Positions 34,831 through 46,145 of a stretch of DNA of 64,000 bases are shown here, piece after piece. The notes beneath the pieces were generated by a model. The model worked only from the letters and a program-made list of their open reading frames with translations, searched no databases and had not been told where the DNA came from. A program made the position numbers and the translations under genes. The stretch spans positions 128,875,983 to 128,939,982 of the forward strand of contig OW121742.1 of NCBI GenBank assembly GCA_933228675.1. The letters are read 5' to 3'. The first letter of the stretch is position 1, and the number at the start of each line of letters is the position of its first letter. Source of the stretch: Stomorhina lunata. Lineage: Eukaryota > Arthropoda > Insecta > Diptera > Rhiniidae.

Positions 34831-37394
34831 TATATAAAACAGAGTTATTTTGGAACATTGCTGTAGCTGTTAGTAGTTGACATTCATATAGGGTATACTA
34901 AAGACTGCCAACAACTGTAGATCAGCTTACAACAACATGAAGAGCAAAACCATAAAAACAAAAACAGATTGTATAGAAATTGAAATTGATTGCAATTATG
35001 AAGAAGGTGAGAAGTGTTGGCAGCTTATAAGCCTTAACACTGAAATGCTTCTGCTGATGATGATCGTCATCATGATCGTGTTTAGCTTTGTTCATTTGGT
35101 TGTGAAATATAAATGATTAACGCTCGTTTCCTTTAAACATTCGTCTGTGTTCGTTCGGTGGTTGATGATGGTGTTAAGTGGAATTACAGGTGCAAAGAAT
35201 TTTTTTTTTCATTTATATTTCATTTGAGATTTTGTGCTTTAAAAGAAACTTTTTGAATTCCAAAAAGTAGTAGATCCCTTTTTATCTCCGGGGACATGTT
35301 ATTATGCTTGTTACATCACCACCACCATCCATCGCCCCAACTTCATCATCATTCGAATCATATCACTTCTTAACACTTTCCTTGAACAGCTACCAAGACA
35401 AATCGCAAGCATTTTGTTGGCTGTTGGCTGCTGGTAGAACGAATAAATGAGAGAGAGCCTAAGAATGGCCAGTTAACAAGGTTGCCTCTTGAATTTGTTT
35501 TAAAATCGCATTTCTTTGGAGAATTTAGACTTTTGTTTTCACGAGATTTATGATGACGTTTTTTGGTTTAAAGCTTCTATTATGTCCATTACAGTGATCG
35601 ATGATGATCTTTTCGTTCGTTCGTTCTTCATTCACATATCATTATATGCAGCAGCAACAATGTGCAGTTCAACTCGTACTCGTTTTATGATGATGAAAAG
35701 TTATTGTTTAAATGAAAATAATGATTTGTCTTCATTTGTCAATTTTATTGTTAAACAGGAATCTTATTTTCTGATCGCTCACCGCTGATTGCCTCACAGA
35801 TGAAAAGGGAATACATACATACTCGTATTTACATGGAGGTGTGTGAACTCCATTTCGTTTTGACTAAAAGTCATAAACCTATCAAGAACTCAAGCATGTA
35901 AAATGTTAATGACAAAATTACCTTTCGTCATAAAAAATGCTTTAGAAAAAAGGGTAAAAAAATATTAAAAATTATTCACATGACCTCTTCTTTTTTTTAA
36001 TTTTTATAGACTAGACAACGGAAATAAAATAAGCACATGTTAGGACAGACGAGGGCTAAATTAATAAAACAAAACATTTGACCCTTTACCTCTTGCTATC
36101 TCTTATCATTTATTCATACGTAAATGTAAAAATGCAGCCATTTACAAGTGTAAAATGACAGTTTCATTAAACATTAATCAATTTTTTATACCGTATTTGA
36201 TATCTAGGTTCTACAAATAATAACGAAATTAAAGGAAATTATAAAAATATTACAAGTATTTACAGCTGACAGCTAAGACAACCCCTTACAGGGTCTTACG
36301 GATTTGTATGTTGTTTTTTCCTACTAAATGGTTCTATTGGTTTGGTGCTGATGTTAATTTAATTTCAGGCAATCGATCATTTTTAATGTTTTTTTTTAAT
36401 TTCTTTCTCTTGTTAGTTCAATAATTTGTTTCCTAGAATGCTTTCGTAACATAAAACGTTAAGAACAAACTATGTAATTTTAAAAATTTATTAAATTTTT
36501 TAAATACCACCAAATAAAGATCACCCAGGAAGGGCTGATTTGAAAACTAAACGAAACAGGTAACATCATGCCTGTCATTCATGATCTTTAACGTCGGAAA
36601 TTATTGTTATTGTTGTTATTCTGCGTTATCATACATCAGCAATTAGAGTTTATAGAATTGATAGGTCATTACTATTAAAGAATTTTTTAAATTCTAATAT
36701 TTTGTGTATAAAATATATTTTGAGAAAATTATATGAAAATTCCTAGAATTTTGAAAACATATTATTTTTATGGCGATCATGATGATGATGATGGTTGGTT
36801 TTTGAAAATGCTTTTTCGTTTCTAATTCTATGAATCATCACGAATCATATCACCTTGAATAGGATTATCAATTTAAATTGTTATGTCCAAGCATAAAACC
36901 ATTAAAAATTTCCGCGAATGCAAGTTTTACAACCTCTGGGGTGATAATTGGTAATTTTTGTTCAATGCCAAAGGACTTAGGCGAACTCACAAATAGATGG
37001 CGAAAATATCTGCAGACAGACCCACATATAGCCTTTGTCTAGCCAAGTAACTATTTAAAATGTAGCTACTGTTTGCTTAAGCATTTACAACCTCAACTAT
37101 TAGCACTTCAATAAAAGTTAAAAGCAGAGGATATCAGTGAGACGATGTTTACAATTTCAGTTAAAAAAACATATTTAAACTAAAACATAAAAGCGGTACT
37201 CGACGTATTTTAGGCATTGAAAGGCGGTATAATGTTTGAATTAGGTCTTAGGAAAAATATACAAGGTTTTCCTCAATACAATTAACAAGGAAATAAAATC
37301 GAAATATTTTAAAAATATATTACATATCAATACTTTAAAAATAATAACAAAAGGAACTTATTACGAAATATTAGCCAAAATATAAATATACAAT
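34831..37394. other. DNA without recognised gene
   Basis: GATGATGATC and CATCATCAT-type tracts occur around 35050-35360, with AT-rich sequence elsewhere. No supported gene. Confidence 0.45.
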
Positions 37395-40300
37395 ACTAGC
37401 TTTATAACCCGCTACTTCGTTAGCTTCACCATTTGAATTGACAAAGTTACAAAATTTACCAAAATAACTTTTTCACTTATTTATCAATTCCGATATAAAT
37501 TAAATTAAATAACTATTGGTTCTTAAGTTACATATAGGACAAAATAAGTACCTACCCTCTACATTTTCAAAAAAGTACTACACACGCCTCCCTTATTTTT
37601 GTAGCTGACCCAATTTTGATTGCTAACCCAATTTAAATCTTGTTCTTGTCGCTTTTGATTTTGAATATTTTACAAAAGTTTCCTTTTTACCCGTTGTTTA
37701 CCCCTGATCAGCCAAATTAAAAAAAAATCCGGAGACATGTCCTAATATTTTTATTGCTGATCTTAACTCCATTTTTGTTAATTGAAAAAAAATACCAAAC
37801 ACCTGTCACATATTTCTTCAATGTCAATAGAACAGTCCATAAATCATTGATTTATTTATTATTTTATTGATTTAAACAACATGCACAGTTTAAAAGGAAA
37901 AAACCTATCTTTAAATTTTTGACCCGTTTTTGTTATTTTCGATTGCGGTATAAATTTTGTTTCTATAATAATTGATTCAAAAATTATATATGGGTCAAAA
38001 AAGTACCAAAATTTAGTTTTTATCCTTTTTATTCCCTATTTTTAGCTCATTTACGAAAAGTACCTACTAAAAACATGACTTTTTATTTTTCTATTCGATC
38101 TAAATCCAATTTAAATTTTTTTTCTGTCGATATTAGTAACAGAGATATAACTTTACTAATGTTTTTATTTTCTACCCTATTTTAACCCCAAAACTGTTTA
38201 ATTTGCAAAAAGTACTGAAAAGTCTCTTAATTTTTAGGGCTGATCTTAGACCATTTTAGCGTTTGTTTCCATCCATTAGGTTTAGAAGATATAATGTTAT
38301 CGATTTTTCCCTTTTTTACCCCTTTGATTGACACATCTCTAATTTATACTTATGACTTCATTAGCTTAAATGAATATTTTCCCGTTTTCACCTTTTAGAA
38401 CCCCATTTATCGTTAAAGTACCAAGCACATGTTTAATATTTTGTTAACACTTATTGATTGTGGCATAAAGTGAGTCTTTATGTTTATAAGTTCAAAAGAT
38501 ACGTATGGGTTAAAAAAAAGTACAAAAATATAGTTTTTACCCTTTTTGGCCCTTATTAGTGCCATTTCCAAAAAAAGTACAGAACACATGTCCCTTTCAT
38601 TTTCTAGCCGATTATATGATTTATTCATTTTCTAGCCTGTTTTAACCATAAGCGGCCAAATTAAAAAAAAAAAATACCGAACCCGTGTCCTTTAATTTTT
38701 AATGCTGATCATAGACCAATTTAATCTTTGTTTCTATCACTTTTGATTTATGAGATATTACGTTACCGATTTTCCCCCTTTTTACTCCAAAAATTAAAAA
38801 AAGGAATCAATCGTTTGTCTTATACTTCTGCAATGTGAATAGACCTGTCTGTAAATTATACTTCTGGCTTTATTTGTTTAAATAATATTCATAGTTTTTA
38901 CTCTTTTGTGCCTCATTTATCGTAAAAGCGCGAAGCACCTTCTTAATTTTTGTTAGTCCTTATCAATTGTGATGTAAATAGAGTATTTATGTTTATTAGT
39001 TCAAGAGATACTTATAGGGTTAATAAAGTACCAAAATATAGTTTTTTCCTTTTTTCTCCCTTATTAGTTCCATTTCCAAAAAAGTACCAAACTCGTGTCC
39101 CCTTTTTTTGCAAGATGATCCAAATCCAATTTCAACTTTGTTTCTAACGATGTAAATTTCGGAGATATGATGTTACTAATTTATCCATTTTCTTTTTCAA
39201 TTTTTTTCAATTTACTTTTTCAATATGAATCCACCCGTCTGTAAATTATAGTTCTGGCTTCATTACTTAAAAACCTACCCTTGAATATTTCCCAGTTTTT
39301 ATCCTTTTTACCTCAATTATAGTAAAAGTACCAAATACGTGTCTAATAATTCTTTGTTACTTATCAATTGTGACGTTTACTGTTTCTCTATGTTTGTTAT
39401 TTCAAAAGATACGTATGGGTTCCAAAAAAGTACCAAAATATAGTTTTTGCCCTTTTTTACCCTTATTAGTACCATATTCAAAAAAGTACCAAATACGTTT
39501 CTCGTTTTTTTTCAGCCCATCCGAAGCAAATTTCAACTCTATTCCTATCATTTTGAATTTCGGAGATATGACGTTACTAATATTTCACATTTTTTCCCTG
39601 TTTTAACCCCAAAACGGCCGAATTAAAGAAAAAAGTACCGAATACATGTCCCTTAATTTAAAGTGCCGATTTTAGACCGATTTAGTTGTTGTTTGTATCA
39701 CTTTTGACTAAGAAGATATATTTTTACCGATTTTTACCCCCAAAGTACCAGACACTTATTTTACTTTTTTCAGTGTCAATTTACCAGCCAATAAATTATG
39801 CTTCTGGCTTCATTAGCCGAAAAGATATTCTTAGCTAAAAAGCAAAAAACCTACTCTTGAATATTTTCCCTTTTTTTTACCCTTTCGTCCCACATTAATC
39901 GCAAAAGTACCAAATACGTGTTTAATAGTTTTTTAATGCCTATCAGTTGCGATATAAATTATATTTCTATGTTTATTAGTTCAAAAGATATATATGGGTT
40001 AAAAAAGTACCAAAATATAGTTTTTACCATTTTTTATTCTTATTAGTGCCATTTTTGAAATAGTACCAAATACGTGACCATTTATTTTTTTATCCGATTC
40101 AAATCCAATTTAAACTTCTTTGCATCGGTGTTAGATTCGGAGATATGATGTTACTAATTTCTCCCTTTTCTACCCTGTTTTACCCTTTAAGTTAGTTTTA
40201 GTTTTTGTTTCTATCACTTTTGATTTAGAAGATATATTTTTACCCCCAAAATTAAAAAAAGTACCAAAAATGTATTTTATTTTTTCTTTGTCAATCGACC

Positions 40301-42634
40301 AGTCAATAAATTATACTTCTGGCTTCATTAGCCTAAAAGATATCCATAGCTAAAAACAAAAAACCTACCCTTAAATATTTTCCCTTTTTTACCCTTTTGT
40401 ACCCCATTAATCGCAAAAGTACCAAATACGTATTTAATTGTTTTTTAATATCTATCTGTTGCGATATAAATTATGTTTCTATGTTTATTAGTTCAAAAGA
40501 TACATATTAGTTGAAAAAAGTACCAAAATATAGTTTTTACCCTTTTTTATCCTTATTAATGCCATTTCCAAAAAAGTACCAAGCACGTGTCTCCTTATTT
40601 TCCTAGCCGATTCAAATCCAATTTCAACTTTGTTTGCATCGATGTTGGTTTCGGAGATATGATGTTACTAATTTCTCCCTTTTCTACCCTGTTTTACCTT
40701 CTAAGAGGTTGAACTTAAAAAAAGTATCGAACATGTGTTCCTTAATTTTAAGTGCCAATCTCAGACCAATTTAGTTTTTGTTTCTATCACTTTTGGTTTA
40801 GAAGATATACTTTACCGATTTTTACCCCCAAAATTAAAAAAAAGTACCAAACACGTAGCTTATTTCTTTTCAATGTAAATCTACCAGTCAATAAATTATA
40901 CTTCTAACTTCATTAGCCTAAAAGATATCCATGGCTTAAAAGCAAAAAACCTATCCTTGAATATATTCTCTTATTTACCCTTTTGTACCCCATTAATCGC
41001 AAAAGTGCCAAATACGTATTTAGTTCTTTTTTTAAATCTATCGGTTGCGATATAAAATATGTTTCTATGTTTATTAGTTTAAAAGATACATATGGGTTAA
41101 AAAAAGTACCAAAATATAGTTTTTACCCTTTTTATCCTTATTGGTGCCATTTTCAAAAAAGTACTAACACGTGTCCCCTTATTTTTCTAGCCGATTTAAA
41201 TCCAATTTCAACTTTGTTTCTATCTGTATTGGTTTCGGAGATATGATGTTACTGATTTCTCCCTTTTCTACCCTGTTTTACCTTCTAGGAGGTTGAATTT
41301 CATAAAAGTACCGAACACGTGTCCCTTGGTTTTAAGTGCCGATCTCAGACCAATTTAGTTTTTGTTTCTATCACTTTTGGTTTAGAAGATATACTTTACA
41401 GATTTTTACCCCCAAAATTAAAAAAAAAGTACCAAACTCGTAGTTTATTTTTTTCAATGTCCATCGACCAGTCAATAAATTATACTTCTGGCTCCATTAG
41501 CCTTAAAGATATCCATGGCTAAAAACCAAAAAACCTATCCTTGAATATTTTCCCTTTTTTTACCCTTTTGTACCCCATTAATCGCAAAAGTACCAAATAC
41601 GTATTAAGTTCTTTTTTAATATCTATCGGTTGCGATATAAAATGTGTTTCTATGTTTATTAGTTCAAAAGATACATATGGGTTAAAGAAAGTACCAAAAT
41701 ATTGTTTTTACCCTTTTTTATCCTTATTAGTGCCATTTTCAAAAAAGTACCAAACACGTGTCCCCTTATTTTTGTAGGCGATTCAAATCCAATTTCAACT
41801 TTGTTTCTGTCTATGTTGGTTTCGGAGATATGATGTTACTAATTTCTCCCTTTTCTACCCTGTTTTGCCCGCTAGGCGGCCGATTTTCAAAAAAGTACCG
41901 AACACGTGTCCCTTAATTTTTAGTGCTAATCTCAAGCCAATTTAATTTTCGCTTCTATCGCTGTTGGTTAAGGAGATATAATGTTACCGATTTTTCCCTT
42001 TTTTACCCTTTTAATTGAAAAAAGTACCAAACACGTATTTAATATTTTGTACTGGGCAATCGACCTCCCTATAAATTTTATTGGTAGCTTTATTGGTTCA
42101 AGTCAAATACAAAGAAAAAGAAAAATGGACCTACCCTAAATTTTTTTCCCCGCTTTTCCCCCTTTTTGAACCCTGAATCAAAAAAGTACCAAACACGTGT
42201 CTAATATTTTTTTCTTGTTTACCGGCTCCGTTTTGAATTTTGTTACTCTGTTGATTGGTTCAAAAGATACACATGGGTTTAAAAAAGTACCAACATTTTA
42301 TTTTTACCCTTTTTACCCCCTATTTGTCCCATCTGCCAAAAAGTACCAAACGCGTGTCTACTTATTTTTGCAGCTGATCCCAACGCAATTTCAATTTTGG
42401 GCCTATGACGTTTACTTCCGGAGATACAGCATTACTAATTTTTCCCTTTTTTACCCCTATTTACCCCTTTAGAGGCCGAATTTCAAAAAATCCCGTCTTA
42501 GTGGATCTATACTTTGAAAAAGGTACCCGCTGTCAAAATTTCAGCTCTCTAGCTTTAGCCGTTTGGGCTGTGCGATGATGAGTCAGTCAATCAGTCAGTC
42601 AGTCAGTCAGTCACGTTAGAGTTTTATATATATA
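37395..42634 (+). repeat. 5.2-kb higher-order repeat with AGTACC/ACACGTGT sub-units
   Basis: The whole stretch is built of diverged sub-repeats of about 60-150 bp. The typical long one starts AAAAAAGTACCAAACACGTG, then TCCCCTTATTTTT, then AACTTTGTTTCTATC, GGAGATATGATGTTAC and CCCTTTTTTACCC. Five or so sub-units form a higher-order unit marked by CTTCTGGCTTCATTAGCC, at about 39795, 40314, 40896 and 41477 (spacing 519, 582, 581). The left end (TACTAGCTTTATAACCCGCT) and the right end (TTTCAGCTCTCTAGCTTTAG, a CAGT microsatellite, then TTTTATATATATAGAT) look like the head and tail of a known style of arthropod non-coding element. The array may therefore be an internally amplified single element. 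Short plus-strand frames with repeated KKVPKYSF/KKYQTRV are products of the repeat. Confidence 0.85.
42583..42614. repeat. (CAGT)n microsatellite
   Basis: TGAGTCAGTCAATCAGTCAG and further CAGT units lie in the tail of the higher-order repeat, immediately before ACGTTAGAGTTTTATATATA. Tandem CAGT tails followed by TATATAGAT are seen in several insect dispersed repeats. Confidence 0.85.
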
Positions 42635-43876
42635 GATAAAACTTTTGAGCCACTTATTTCAAGACAAGCATGTCAGACATATGGAAAGATGTTGCTCTAC
42701 ATTCATATAACTTTATATTTAGTAACATTATCATATTTTCCATTGTTTTTAGTAGAATCGCTTTAAATAATTTTTTTGTTGGTATTTGTAAAAACGTGAT
42801 GAAATGCTACAGCAATTTCTCAAAATCATTACTTAAGCAATCCGAATTCAAGTGATGATCATCACTTAAGTGTGAAAATTTTCAGCTTTTTTTACAATAT
42901 GCACAAGGTTTTTTTTAGATTTACAAGCACCATGAAATTTAGTTTAAATTTAGGCTCACGTTTTGATATTAGATTCCAAATTGGTAAATTACACCTTGTC
43001 GGTTCAATACCTTTTGATAGGTTCTACAAACAATAAGAATCAGGAAAAAACCTATTTTTTTTATATCAGCCAACATTTGTTTTGTATAACTTGGCATAGA
43101 TGGATGGATGTTATGTAAACGCAGGCAAAAAAAAAATATAGTACTGGAGGTGTTAACCATAAAATTTGAACAAATCAAATGTAACACAAAGCATGAGTTT
43201 TATAATTTCATCTTTTGTTTTCGGTTCTTACCTATCAATCAGCAGGTGTATTGTTTTCGTTAATAAGCACTTTGTGAAAATTGGAAAATTAAACATGAAA
43301 AGAGTGAAAAATTGATTAGATGGAACTTGTGCTTCGATAACGTAAATGTAATTAAAATGAAGGGGGAAAAATTATAAAATTTTAATTGCATATTCAAAAG
43401 ATTTGGAAGAGTCATATTTATAAGAACAATACTAATTAATAAGTGTTAAGTTGGTATTTGTTTAAAAAATTTTCAAAATTTATATTTTGATTGTTTAGCA
43501 ACCTTTTTTTTCAAAATGTGTTAGATTATAACTTAATTAGAGTAGAAAATTAAGTTATGTTATAGTTTTTTATTTTAACCTTTTGATAACTTTGAAGTTA
43601 TTATAGCTTAAGCTCAGTTTTTAATTTATTGCTATTTCTCTGATTTTTATAGGAATTTATTTGAGAATATATCTTTAAATTCTCAGATATAAAATTTTTA
43701 ATAAAGTTATGCAATAAAGATTTTTGAATTGGATCTATGTAGATTTTAGAAAAAATCTATTTAGTTTTGAGTTTAATTTGTTTTACATATTTTTAAACTT
43801 TCAATTTAGGTTTGTCCTCTAAGTTTTTTGAATTTGATTTAGGATAAAAAATTAAGTTATAGCTAACTTTTATAAT
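42635..43876. other. AT-rich DNA without recognised gene
   Basis: A perfect 18-bp palindrome, AAGTGATGATCATCACTT, lies at 42850-42867. Nothing else was recognised. Confidence 0.45.
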
Positions 43877-45365
43877 CAGGAGTAGGCAGCCCATACCACC
43901 AGTAGTCGATGATTTTTTTTTTAATTTTCGTAAATACCACGATAATTAATAAAACTCGTGAAAATGAGTCTTAAAATCATTTAGTTTGAATTTCAATGTT
44001 AATAGAGTTGGTTTCATACAAAAAAGTTTTCTATAAAAATTTTTTTTTTTTAGAAAATTTCTTTCTATAGAAAATTTTCATACAAAAAATTTTCTATAGA
44101 AAATTTTCATACAAAAAATTTTCTATAGAAAATTTTCATACAAAAAATTTTCTATAGAAAATTTTCATACAAAAAATTTTCTATAGAAAATTTTCATACA
44201 AAATATTTTCTATAGAAAATTTTCATACAAAAAATTTTCTATAGAAAATTTTCATACAAAAAATTTTCTATAGAAAATTTTCATACAAAAAATTTTCTAT
44301 AGAAAATTTAATTTTCGTAAATACCACGATAATTAATAAAACTCGTGAAAATGAGTCTTAAAATCATTTAGTTTGAATTTCAATGTTAATAGAGTTGGTT
44401 TCATACAAAAAATTTTCTATAAAATTTTTTTTTTTTAGAAAATTTCTTTCTATAGAAAATTTTCATACAAAAAATTTTCTATAGAAAATTTTCATACAAA
44501 AAATTTTCTATAGAAAATTTTCATACAAAAAATTTTCTATAGAAAATTTTCATACAAAAAATTTTCTATAGAAAATTTTCATACAAAAAATTTTCTATAG
44601 AAAATTTTCATACAAAAAATTTTCTATAGAAAATTTTCATACAAAAAATTTTCTATAGAAAATTTTCATACAAAAAATTTTCTATAGAAAATTTTCATAC
44701 AAAAAATTTTCTATAGAAAATTTTCATACAAAAAATTTTCTATAGAAAATTTTCATACAAAAAATTTTCTATAGAAAATTTTCATACAAAAAATTTTCTA
44801 TAGAAAATTTTCATACAAAAAATTTTCTATAGAAAATTTTCATACAAAAAATTTTCTATAGAAAATTTTCATACAAAAAATTTTCTATAGAAAATTTTCA
44901 TACAAAAAATTTTCTATAGAAAATTTTCATACAAAAAATTTTCTATAGAAAATTTTCATACAAAAAATTTTCTATAGAAAATTTTCATACAAAAAATTTT
45001 CTATAGAAAATTTTCATACAAAAAATTTTCTATAGAAAATTTTCATACAAAAAATTTTCTATAATTTTCATACAAAAAATTTTCTATAATTTTCATACAA
45101 AAAATTTTCTATAGAAAATTTTCATACAAAAAATTTTCTATAGAAAATTTTCATACAAAAAATTTTCTATAGAAAATTTTCATACAAAAAATTTTCTATA
45201 GAAAATTTCATACATAAAAATTTTCCATAGAAAAAGTTTTGATAAAAAAATTTTCTATAGAAAATTTTTGTATGAAAATTTTCTACAGAAAATTTTTTGA
45301 TAAAAAATATATATAGAAAAATTTTTGTATGAAAAAAAATATATATATAAAATTTTTTGTATGAA
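43877..45365 (+). mobile_element. Head/AT-minisatellite element, copy 3, expanded homogeneous array
   Basis: The head starts TCAGGAGTAGGCAGCC and ATACCACCAGTAGTCGATGA at 43877. The part containing AATACCACGATAATTAATAA and ACTCGTGAAAATGA occurs twice (43923 and 44310, offset 387 bp), so head and array were partly duplicated. The array unit is 29 bp, TTTTCATACAAAAAA plus TTTTCTATAGAAAA, repeated about 40 times between 44080 and 45210 with almost no variation. The last 150 bp (45210-45365) are diverged. No tail like that of copies 1 and 5 is present; a broken mariner follows directly. Confidence 0.85.
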
Positions 45366-45850
45366 AATGCATCGCGAAAGAATTACAATTTGGTGCGGTT
45401 TATGGGCCGGCGGCGTTATTGGGCCGTACTTCTTCCGTGATGATCATGACCGACACGTTATTGTCGTTCAACGATAACCGAATATTTTTAGCCCCAATTG
45501 AATGATATGGACTTGGAGGATATGTGGTTCCAACAGGACGACGCCACAAGCCACACAGCGAATGTCACAGTCAATTTATTGAAAACTAAGTTTGGAGATC
45601 GTGTTATCTTACGAAATGGTCCAGTCAATTGGCCGCCTCGGTAGTGCGATTTGACGTCGTTAGCCTATTTCTTGTAGGGCTGCGTCAAGTCTATGGTCCA
45701 TGCCAACAAAACAACGACTATTGATGAACTTCGTACGAATATCGAACTTAAAATTGCAGCAGGATCGGCCAATTTATGCTTGAAAACCGTCGCAAATTGG
45801 GTTTAGCGTCTAAGCTTCTGCGTGCCCGTGTGGCTATGCAAAAGTAATCG
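45366..45850 (+). pseudogene. DD41D mariner transposase fragment, dead
   Basis: The plus strand reads ITIWCGLWAGGVIGPYFFRD, then (after a stop) DMWFQQDDATSHTANVTVNL and RNGPVNWPPR, a stop, then CDLTSLAYFL, another stop, and CVKSMVHANK. It lines up over its whole length with residues 197 to about 345 of the DD41D transposase encoded at 49066-50151, but many residues differ, so it is a separate, older lineage. The second catalytic Asp (FQQD) is kept; the third is replaced by Ala in SLAY. The N-terminal half, including the HTH and the first catalytic Asp, is missing. It joins directly onto the AT array of copy 3, marking a rearrangement or insertion boundary near 45365. Confidence 0.85.
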
Positions 45851-46014
45851 AATTCCATACATAATAACATCAAACGTTCTTTTACAGAATAAAAAATTTC
45901 ATTGATATACAAAACCGTTTTTGTTTTATTTAAAAAAACTTTTGTATCGTTGTTATTGAAAACCCCCTTTACAATTGATTGCAAAATTTCTTTTAAGACG
46001 TTTTAATCTGTCTT

Positions 46015-46145
46015 ATGTGGGGTTTATATAACTCAAGTGGCTGACGATTGAGTAAAATTTACATGTGTTTTGTTATTGTAACAAAAACAAAATACATGTA
46101 AATTTCACTCAATCGTCAGCCGCTTGAGTTATATAAACCCCACAT
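46015..46145. mobile_element. 131-bp near-perfect palindrome (MITE-like)
   Basis: Two 65-nt arms (ATGTGGGGTTTATATAACTC and onward, through GGCTGACGATTGAGT to ACATGT) face each other with about one unpaired base and only about four mismatches. The ends TGTGGGG/CCCCACA are flanked by TTA on both sides (TCTTA and TTACAC). This suits a tiny TIR-only element of PIF/Harbinger type, though the superfamily is inferred from the flank only. Confidence 0.7.

Noticed and set aside
39370..42472. Series of plus-strand frames with KKVPKYSF and KKYQTRV
   Set aside because: They repeat with the satellite sub-unit, shift frame between units and contain no conserved start.
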